Assembly (NCBI GenBank): GCA_947475445.1 | Contig: CANJLC010000017.1 | Coordinates: 1-33,335, forward strand | Source of the DNA: Alphaproteobacteria bacterium | GTDB taxonomy: Bacteria; Pseudomonadota; Alphaproteobacteria; Micropepsales; Micropepsaceae | Direction of reading: 5' to 3' | DNA: 33,335 nt | Part shown: positions 15,665-21,998 of the stretch, piece by piece | Layout of the letters: every line of letters starts with the position of its first letter | Numbering within the stretch: position 1 is the first letter of the stretch | Made by a program: the position numbers and the translations under genes | Notes under the pieces: generated by a model | What the model was told of the DNA's origin: nothing | Seen by the model: the letters and a program-made list of their open reading frames with translations, nothing else | The model's database searches: none

Positions 15665-17842
15665 ATGGTGGGACGCGCACGTGACGCAGAGCCAGGCTTT
15701 TTGACGCTGCGTCGTGCGATGGCGGTCGTTTTTGCATGGGCCGCTATCTATACTATCTCCCCAGGCGTGCCAGCGCTGGCGCAGGGCCGGGGAGAATTGC
15801 TGAGCGTCGCTGCTGACAGCCCCGAGCGCATCGAAGCCCTAGGCCGCGACGTAGAACGCGCCGAATCCCTTCGCCAGATAAAGGACCTGCAGAGCCTCTA
15901 TACCCAGTTCGCGGAGTTCGGGCTGTGGGACGAGGTTGGCGGCCTGCTGAGCGATGATGTCGAACTGGTTTCCAACGACAAGGTCGCGTTCAAGGGCCGC
16001 GTGGACTTCGTCCAGCACTTAAAGGATGAGTTCAATGGCGGGCAGGCGGGCCTGGCAAAGGGCCAGCTGCATACCGACCTGGTGATGCAGCCGGTGATCG
16101 TCCTGTCCTATGACGGCAACAGCGCGACCGGACGCTGGACCCGCATGGCCTGGGATGGCAAGCGCGTCGGACCGCAGGCCGGAACCGCCAGTATTTCGGG
16201 CGGCATGCAGCTGAACGATTACGTTAAGGTCGGCGGCGTCTGGAAGCTGGCCCGGCTTCACTATTATCCGCAATATTCCGGCCCCTATGAGACGGGCTTT
16301 TACGCCACGCAGCCTAGCCTACCCCTGGTGCCCTACAGCTACACGCCCGGCCAGGCCGGACGCCCGGTTCCCGACCAGCCAAGCGGCGTGGACCGCAGCC
16401 ACAAGCTCAGCCTGGAGGACAGCGAACAGCGCGTTGAGGCAATGAATGACGCCAATGCGGTGCGCAATCTTCAGAACGTCTATGGCTATTACATTGACCG
16501 CAAGATGTGGTCCGATGTCGGCGACCTGTTCGCCGATGACGGCGTGCTGGAAATCGCCGGCCAGGGCATCTGGTCGGGCCCGAAGGGCATCCGGCGTGCG
16601 CTGGAACGCGATGGGCCCGAAGGCCTGAAGCGAGGCGAGGCCAACGACCATATTCAAATGAATTCCTATGTCACCGTCGATCCCAACGGGATCGAGGCAA
16701 GGGCGCGCGGGCTGGAGGTCGGCATGCTGACGCCTCGGCTGGGCGAGGGCTACTGGTCCGTCGCGATCTTCGACAACCGCTATGTCAAAGGCGCCGACGG
16801 AAAATGGCGCATCCGCGAACTGCGCCTCTACCCGAAAATGAAAGCGGACTATTATCAGGGCTGGGGCAAGAGCAATATCATCGAGTCCAGACCCATGGGC
16901 GCCCCCGACAGGCCGTCCCCCGCCGACGATTCTCCCCAGGTCAGCAACGCCATTCCCGTGTTCGATTTTCCCAATCCGGGCACCGGCAAGCCCGTGACCT
17001 ATCTTCCGGGCGCCAAGGTGGTGGGTGGTGACCGCCTGGTGGCGGCGCCTGCCGCGCCTGCGCGCACCGCGCCCGGCGGATCGGTTGCGTCGCGCATGGC
17101 GGAAGTCAGGCGCAAGCTCAGCATCGCCAAGGCCTATGACGCCGTCGAGAACGTCTCCAACACCTTTGGTTACTATCTGGACGATACGATGTGGGACCAG
17201 ATGGCGGAGATTTTCGCCGCTGATGGCACGCGTCCCCAGGGGCCCGGCTTTTACGTGGGCCGCAAGCACATCATCGAGGCGATGACCCAGACGCATTTCA
17301 GCGGCCCGCCGTCGCCGACCAACATCCGTGACCACATCAACATCCACCAGCGCCTGCAGCCGGTGATTGATATCGCGCCCGATGGCGCCAGCGCCAAGCT
17401 GCGCACGCGGCTGTTCCTGTATCACGCCAGCCAGAAGGGCAGGGAATCGGCCACCTTCGGAAGCGGCATGTATCCCAATGAAACCTTCAAGCTGGAAGAC
17501 GGCGTCTGGAAGATGAAGGTGGGCGGTGAAATCGATGAAACCTACATTTCGTCATCGAGCTGGAAGGATGGCTGGGCCCGGCCGCAGGAGCGTGCCGCCC
17601 GGGCCGGCACGGGCGATGCTGGCTGGCGTCCCGGCATGCCGCCGCCGCTTTCCGGCATCACCAACACGATTGATTTTCCGCCCGACATTCCGCGCACGGT
17701 GTTCGACACCTATCGCTGGAAAGGCATGCAAAGCACCAATTGGCCCGACATCAAGCCGATGTGGTTTGCCTACCGCAACCCGGTCAGCGGGCGAACGCCG
17801 TCAAACTACTGTCCCGATATTCTGACTTGTGGAGGCTACTGA
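15665..17842 (+). CDS. Secreted protein with three tandem SnoaL/NTF2-like domains
   Basis: The protein has 725 residues from the ATG at 15665, which follows CAGGGAG; an upstream ATG at 15578 overlaps the operator. The signal segment is LRRAMAVVFAWAAIYTI..., with cleavage near ALAQG. Three repeats share the NTF2/SnoaL signature of a helix, a Tyr/Trp-containing turn and an acidic strand: QIKDLQSLYTQFAEFGLWDEV (about residue 65), VRNLQNVYGYYIDRKMWSDV (about 267) and AVENVSNTFGYYLDDTMWDQM (about 494). Each runs about 150-170 residues and ends in a strand such as VWKLARLHYYPQY or KWRIRELRLYPKM. Proline-rich linkers join them. The C-terminal 75 residues (DIPRTVFDTYRWKGMQSTNWP...) have two cysteines. 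SnoaL-like folds include cyclases, dehydratases and hydrolases; no activity can be assigned. Confidence 0.85.
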   Translation: MVGRARDAEPGFLTLRRAMAVVFAWAAIYTISPGVPALAQGRGELLSVAADSPERIEALGRDVERAESLRQIKDLQSLYTQFAEFGLWDEVGGLLSDDVELVSNDKVAFKGRVDFVQHLKDEFNGGQAGLAKGQLHTDLVMQPVIVLSYDGNSATGRWTRMAWDGKRVGPQAGTASISGGMQLNDYVKVGGVWKLARLHYYPQYSGPYETGFYATQPSLPLVPYSYTPGQAGRPVPDQPSGVDRSHKLSLEDSEQRVEAMNDANAVRNLQNVYGYYIDRKMWSDVGDLFADDGVLEIAGQGIWSGPKGIRRALERDGPEGLKRGEANDHIQMNSYVTVDPNGIEARARGLEVGMLTPRLGEGYWSVAIFDNRYVKGADGKWRIRELRLYPKMKADYYQGWGKSNIIESRPMGAPDRPSPADDSPQVSNAIPVFDFPNPGTGKPVTYLPGAKVVGGDRLVAAPAAPARTAPGGSVASRMAEVRRKLSIAKAYDAVENVSNTFGYYLDDTMWDQMAEIFAADGTRPQGPGFYVGRKHIIEAMTQTHFSGPPSPTNIRDHINIHQRLQPVIDIAPDGASAKLRTRLFLYHASQKGRESATFGSGMYPNETFKLEDGVWKMKVGGEIDETYISSSSWKDGWARPQERAARAGTGDAGWRPGMPPPLSGITNTIDFPPDIPRTVFDTYRWKGMQSTNWPDIKPMWFAYRNPVSGRTPSNYCPDILTCGGY

Positions 17843-17923
17843 TCCGCAAGGCCGCGTTCGGGTGAGCTTGAGACGATACGAATTGATTTTTTTATTCCTC
17901 GAAAAACCTACAGGAGAAACGTC

Positions 17924-19135
17924 ATGAAGCGCATTCTTACGGCCACGCTGCTTGCCACGGCAGGCATCGCGGTGATGGCAACCGCCAGCGTCGCCCAGCT
18001 CGAGCGTCGCCCGATTGTGGACTACAAGGACATCTTCTATCCCCCGGCTTTTACAAAGGCGCAGATCGCGCCGGAAATTCCGTTCGAGGCGGTCGACTCG
18101 CACTGGTTCAAGATGCCGCCGGAAGAGCACAACTGGAACATCGACTTCGGTGAAGTCGCGGCCGTGACGGACAATGACCAGGGCCATGTTTTCGTTCTCA
18201 ATCGCAATGATGTTCGCGGCAACGTGTACGGCGGCAATGCCACCCAGGTTCTGGAATTCGACGAAAAAGGCAATTTCGTGCGCGAAATTGGCCACAACAT
18301 GTACGGCTTTGCCTATGGCCACGGCATCCGCGTCGACAAGAATGGCGACATCTGGGTCGTGGACAAGGGTTCCGACATGGTGACCAAGTTCGACCATGTC
18401 ACCGGCAAGAAGCTGCTGGTGCTCGGCCGCCGAGCCGAAGCATCCTCGGCTTATTGGGCTCGGGGCGGGGACCGCGCCAAGCAACATCCGGAAGAAGGCG
18501 GCTTTGCCGAGCCGACGGATGTAGCTTGGGATTCCAAGGGTAATATCTATGTCAGCGACGGCTATGTGCATTCGCGCGTGGCCAAGTTCGATCCTGCCGG
18601 AAACTGGATCGGGACTTGGGGCAAGTCCGGTGTGGGGCCGGGGGAGTTTCGCACTGTCCACAACGTCCAGGTCGACAAGAACGACAATGTCTGGGTCGCG
18701 GATCGCAGCAATGGCCGTATCCAGGTGTTTGATACGGACGGCAAGTTTCTGAGGGAAGTGATCCTCAATGTGCCTACAAAGACCTATCAACCGATCATGG
18801 GTCACCAGTATCCGCCGGAGTCCAAGGTTGGCAGCACCGAAGAAAAGCCGGTCAATTGGGCCTATCGCCCCGGAACGCCTGATGCCCTTTGCTATAACGC
18901 AAAGGAAAATGTGATGTTTGTGGGCGATCTGTATCCTGGCCGCGTTTACAAGGTGGACCTGTCCGGCAAGGTGCTGGGTTACTTTGGCCATGCCGGCAAG
19001 GAAACGGGCAACACAGGCGCGATCCACGGCCTGGCCTGCCGTAACGCCAACATGATCTACACCGCCGAGTTCGAGAATGATCAGGTTCAGCGATTCATTC
19101 TGCACCCGGAAAACGCCAAAGTGACCGGCAACTAG
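17924..19135 (+). CDS. Secreted NHL-repeat six-bladed beta-propeller protein
   Basis: The protein has 403 residues with a Sec signal (MKRILTATLLATAGIAVMATASVAQ) and an ideal CAGGAG before the ATG. NHL-type repeats are clear: GHGIRVDKNGDIWVVDKGSDMVTKFD, EPTDVAWDSKGNIYVSDGYVHSRVAKFD, VHNVQVDKNDNVWVADRSNGRIQVFD and a C-terminal AIHGLACRNANMIYTAEF. The spacing and metal-like Asp/His pattern resemble peptidyl-alpha-hydroxyglycine alpha-amidating lyase-like propellers, but I would not assign that activity. It lies 81 bases after the triple-SnoaL gene and is probably co-transcribed with it. A strong terminator follows. A role in substrate binding or hydrolysis in the periplasm is inferred from its neighbours. 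Confidence 0.87.
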   Translation: MKRILTATLLATAGIAVMATASVAQLERRPIVDYKDIFYPPAFTKAQIAPEIPFEAVDSHWFKMPPEEHNWNIDFGEVAAVTDNDQGHVFVLNRNDVRGNVYGGNATQVLEFDEKGNFVREIGHNMYGFAYGHGIRVDKNGDIWVVDKGSDMVTKFDHVTGKKLLVLGRRAEASSAYWARGGDRAKQHPEEGGFAEPTDVAWDSKGNIYVSDGYVHSRVAKFDPAGNWIGTWGKSGVGPGEFRTVHNVQVDKNDNVWVADRSNGRIQVFDTDGKFLREVILNVPTKTYQPIMGHQYPPESKVGSTEEKPVNWAYRPGTPDALCYNAKENVMFVGDLYPGRVYKVDLSGKVLGYFGHAGKETGNTGAIHGLACRNANMIYTAEFENDQVQRFILHPENAKVTGN

Positions 19136-19142
19136 TTTGAGA

Positions 19143-19175
19143 CGCCGCCCGGCCTTGTGACCGGGCGGCGTTTTT
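19143..19175 (+). terminator. Rho-independent terminator after NHL-repeat gene
   Basis: A perfect 10-bp stem CGCCGCCCGG (19143-19152) pairs with 19161-19170 around an 8-base loop and is followed by TTTTTG. It ends only about 28 bases before the next same-strand gene, so it either ends the unit or lowers expression of the downstream genes. Confidence 0.9.
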
Positions 19176-19202
19176 GTTTCAAACAGAAAGCAGAAAAAAG
19201 AG

Positions 19203-19985
19203 ATGCGAATTCCAGCTTCGATCGGTGCCTTTTTCGTCGCGGCAATACTTTTGTCCGGCGCGGCCTGCGCCCAGGACCAGGAAAAAGTCGCAACAGCCAA
19301 GCCTGGCGATATGCGCCTGTTCATCTCGAACGGCCTTCGCGAACCCTTCAAGACGGTGCGCGCCGAGGCTGAAAAGCTTATCGGCCGCCCTTTCACCGTG
19401 GAGTATGGCGCCTCGCGCGGTATGCAAACACAGATTGAGGCTGGGCAAGCATTCGACATCGCCATCCTGACCCCGGACGTGATTGCCGACATGGCCTCCA
19501 AGGGCAAGGTCGTTCCAGGAAGCAGCACCGACCTGGCGCATGTTCCGGTTGCCATCGGCGTGCGCGGCCTGTCGAAGATCGACATCGGCACCCCCGCCGC
19601 CCTGAAAGCGGCGCTGCTGGGCGCGCGCAAGGTTGGCTTCTCGGCTATCGGCGCTTCGCGCCCCACCGTGGACAACACCTTCTCCAAGCTGGGTGTAGGG
19701 GACGTGCTGAAGGACAAGATCGTTGGCACCCCGCCGACTCATGACACCACGCCGATGCCGCCAGAAGGCCAGTATGACATCGTCATCAATCTGGTCAGCG
19801 AAATTCTGCCTTTGACCGGGGGCTGGAGCTACGCCGGCAATGTTCCGAAAGAACTGCAGGTACCGGTGACGATGTCCGCTGGTATCGGCACGCAGGGCGA
19901 TGCAGTGGCAGCCAGGAAACTGATTACCTTCCTGCAAGGCCCGGCCATCGAAGCCGGCCTCAAGTCCAACAACATGAGCCGTTAG
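19203..19985 (+). CDS. ModA-like periplasmic substrate-binding protein, paralogue 1
   Basis: The protein has 260 residues with signal peptide MRIPASIGAFFVAAILLSGAACAQ. It belongs to the type II periplasmic binding fold of the molybdate-binding ModA / SBP_bac_11 type: strand MRLFISNGLREPFK, then GRPFTVEYGASRGMQTQIEAGQAFDIAILT, and the hinge-region AIGASRPTVDN. Two paralogues follow at 20025 and 25758, sharing the AKPGxxR...EYGas core. No ABC permease or ATPase gene is near, so transport in the classical sense is not supported here; binding, sensing or delivery to another periplasmic enzyme is possible. It starts just after the terminator hairpin and has only a weak ribosome-binding site (AAAAAGAG). 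Confidence 0.85.
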   Translation: MRIPASIGAFFVAAILLSGAACAQDQEKVATAKPGDMRLFISNGLREPFKTVRAEAEKLIGRPFTVEYGASRGMQTQIEAGQAFDIAILTPDVIADMASKGKVVPGSSTDLAHVPVAIGVRGLSKIDIGTPAALKAALLGARKVGFSAIGASRPTVDNTFSKLGVGDVLKDKIVGTPPTHDTTPMPPEGQYDIVINLVSEILPLTGGWSYAGNVPKELQVPVTMSAGIGTQGDAVAARKLITFLQGPAIEAGLKSNNMSR

Positions 19986-20024
19986 TCAAAAAAGCGTTAG
20001 TAAAAAAACCAAGGCGAAGTCAGC

Positions 20025-20816
20025 ATGCCTCACTCCCCTTCACTCATGGCTAAATCCACTGTGGTATTGCTCCTGGCAACGGCATATGCCGTTGCCCAGG
20101 ACGCGCCCGCCAGGATTGCCAATGCCAAGCCGAATGAAGTGCGCGTGCTGGCATCCACGGGACTTAAAGCCTCGCTCGATCCGGTGAAGGCAGCCGCCGA
20201 AAGAGCCGTGGGTCGCCCCCTGGTAATCGAGTATGGCGCCTCCAAGAACCTGCAGGTTCAGATCGAGGGCGATGCCCCGTTCGAAGCTACCATCCTGACG
20301 CGCGATGTGATCGATGCGATGATCGCCAAGGGTAAGGTCGTTGCCGGCAGCGCCAGCGACATTGGTCATGTTGTCGTCTCGTTCGCGGTCAAGGGCGAAA
20401 GTCCAAAATCGCCCGATATCAAGACGGGACCCGGAATCAAGGCGCTGCTTCTGGGCGCAAGGCAAGTGCGCTGGCTGGAAATTGGTGCATCTGCTCCGAC
20501 CGTGAACAAGATGCTCGACGGGCTGGGTATCGCCCGCGCTCTTGATGGCAAGGCGGCAACCGACAATGTCAGCCAGGCTGCGCCGCAAGTGGCTGGCGCC
20601 GGCGAGTATGAAGTCTTGTTGAATCTCAACAGCGAACTTCACCCCGTCAATGGCTGGACCATCCTGGGCATGGTGCCAAAGGCCTACCAGGTGCCGATCG
20701 TTGAAAGCGTTGGTATCGGCGCCAAGGGCGACCCGGCGGCAGCAAAGTCCTTCATCGCCTTCCTGCGAACACCCGAATTTGAAAAGTCGCTGATTGCCAG
20801 CGGCATGACACGCTGA
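20025..20816 (+). CDS. ModA-like periplasmic substrate-binding protein, paralogue 2
   Basis: The protein has 263 residues. The Sec signal is short (MAKSTVVLLLATAYAVAQ preceded by seven residues); an in-frame ATG at 20046 is an alternative start. The body parallels paralogue 1: AKPNEVRVLASTGLKASLD, GRPLVIEYGASKNLQVQIEG, DAPFEATILTRDVIDAMIAKGKVVAGS and a C-terminal AAAKSFIAFLRTPEFEKSLIASGMTR. The gap to paralogue 1 is 39 bases and to the MBL-fold gene 16 bases, so all three are one operon. The divergence between paralogues (gapless but with many substitutions in the pocket region) suggests related but distinct ligands. The ligand is unknown; the ModA resemblance does not prove molybdate binding. 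Confidence 0.84.
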   Translation: MPHSPSLMAKSTVVLLLATAYAVAQDAPARIANAKPNEVRVLASTGLKASLDPVKAAAERAVGRPLVIEYGASKNLQVQIEGDAPFEATILTRDVIDAMIAKGKVVAGSASDIGHVVVSFAVKGESPKSPDIKTGPGIKALLLGARQVRWLEIGASAPTVNKMLDGLGIARALDGKAATDNVSQAAPQVAGAGEYEVLLNLNSELHPVNGWTILGMVPKAYQVPIVESVGIGAKGDPAAAKSFIAFLRTPEFEKSLIASGMTR

Positions 20817-20832
20817 TCCACGGAGAAAAGAC

Positions 20833-21786
20833 ATGACCCTTTCCAACAGCCTGAAACTTGGTGCAATGGTGCTGGCGCTTGCGATGGTGGCCGGGCAGGG
20901 CGATGCGCAGGAAGCGGTACCTGCTGCGGCGCCGACCCGCGCCCAGGCGCCTCAGGCCCTGACCACACATGTGATCAAAGAAGGCAAGGTCTATTGGGTC
21001 GAAGGCGGCGGCGGCAATTCCGGCATCGTCATCGGCGACAAGGGCGTGGTGGTCATCGACGCCAAGACAACGCCGGAAGCCGGCGCCCAGCTGGTGGCGG
21101 AAGTCGCCAAGCTCACGCCCAAGCCGATCACGGATGTCATCATCACGCATAGTGATGGCGATCACGTCAACGGACTGGCGGGATTTCCTGATGGGCTGAA
21201 GATCATCGCCCACAAGAACAACAAGATGGAGCAGATGGCGGTTTATCAATTCGCCGCTGTCGAGGTTGGGGGCGGAAAATGCATTCCCCCGGCCAACCGC
21301 CTGCCCAACACCATTATTTTCAAGGACTTGGTCTCGACGACCATCAATGGCGAGCGTTTCGTCTTTCACCATTTCGGGCCCGCCCATACCAATGGTGACC
21401 TCATCATCGAGCTGCCCGCCTACAAGGTGGCTTTCGTGGGTGACATCATCACCACCAGCGTTCTGATCCATCCTGAAAAGAACGGGACATTTGAAGGCTG
21501 GTTCGCGAATGCCAAGGCGCTCCTCAGTCTCAATATCGACTCCTATGTTGGTGGACATGCCCGCGGGCTCGACACCAAGGACAGCCTGCGCAAGCAGGTT
21601 GCAGACAACATGGCGGTGCGCGGAAAAGTCGATGCCCTGGTCGATACCGGCAAGTCCCTGATCGAGGTCAAGGCTGCCATGGGCGATCCAGCCAAGGATG
21701 CAAGTGGGTGCCGCGGAATCCCCTATCTCAGCCTGCCGAATGTCGAATTCGGCGAGCGGACAGACAGGAATTCCGAACTGAAGTAG
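20833..21786 (+). CDS. Secreted metallo-beta-lactamase-fold hydrolase
   Basis: The protein has 317 residues with signal peptide LGAMVLALAMVAGQGDAQ; GGAG lies before the ATG. MBL-fold motifs occur in order: GNSGIVIGDKGVVVIDAKTT (strand pair), THSDGDHVNG (metal motif, HxDxDH instead of the usual HxHxDH), HFGPAHTNGDLI (third His), FVGDII (bridging Asp) and YVGGHARG (last His). The second His of the zinc motif is replaced by Asp, so metal choice or occupancy may differ. Family members hydrolyse lactones, esters, thioesters or sulfate esters. Position after two binding proteins and before the TonB receptor suggests periplasmic hydrolysis of the imported substrate. The C-terminus has one cysteine in SGCRGIP. 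Confidence 0.88.
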   Translation: MTLSNSLKLGAMVLALAMVAGQGDAQEAVPAAAPTRAQAPQALTTHVIKEGKVYWVEGGGGNSGIVIGDKGVVVIDAKTTPEAGAQLVAEVAKLTPKPITDVIITHSDGDHVNGLAGFPDGLKIIAHKNNKMEQMAVYQFAAVEVGGGKCIPPANRLPNTIIFKDLVSTTINGERFVFHHFGPAHTNGDLIIELPAYKVAFVGDIITTSVLIHPEKNGTFEGWFANAKALLSLNIDSYVGGHARGLDTKDSLRKQVADNMAVRGKVDALVDTGKSLIEVKAAMGDPAKDASGCRGIPYLSLPNVEFGERTDRNSELK

Positions 21787-21855
21787 CCCTCAAGTGCAGA
21801 AATGTAACAGGCCTGGCTAAAACCGTTTGCAGGCATCTACGGGCAGTCATTTGCA

Positions 21856-21883
21856 TTGATATAGAGATATATATGACTATAGA
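21856..21883 (+). promoter_or_regulatory. Probable promoter of the TonB-dependent receptor, overlapping the operator
   Basis: TTGATA (21856-21861) and TATAGA (21878-21883) are separated by 16 bases, a good sigma-70-type match about 115 bases before the receptor start. The operator core lies inside the spacer, a typical position for a repressor that blocks RNA polymerase. Confidence 0.5.
21859..21882 (+). promoter_or_regulatory. Operator-like motif upstream of TonB-dependent receptor
   Basis: The site reads ATATAGAGATATATATGAC followed by TATAG, so an outer inverted pair (CTATA / TATAG type) flanks the imperfect GTCAT-type core. The 18-base word TATAGAGATATATATGAC is identical to the minus-strand site at 13777-13796. 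Confidence 0.65.
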
Positions 21884-21998
21884 AAAGTATAACTAGTCAT
21901 CAAATAGGCCCAAAAGGGGTCAGGCGTCAGAGGAATAAGCGTCCGCTATTGGCGGCAGTCGCACGCAAGCAAATCAAAAAATTCGGGAGAGAACAGCA

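Larger units (their letters stand above)
21787..21998. other. Upstream control region of the TonB-dependent receptor
   Basis: 212 bases without a gene. Besides the main motif at 21859-21882 it carries two extra AGTCAT half-sites (around 21845 and 21895), one on each side and roughly 50 bases apart, which could allow cooperative or looped binding of the regulator. Confidence 0.5.

Noticed and set aside
17801..19729. Minus-strand open frame of 642 codons opposite the NHL-repeat and first ModA-like genes
   Set aside because: It spans two genes and the terminator between them, and the plus-strand genes have signal peptides, ribosome-binding sites and family motifs.
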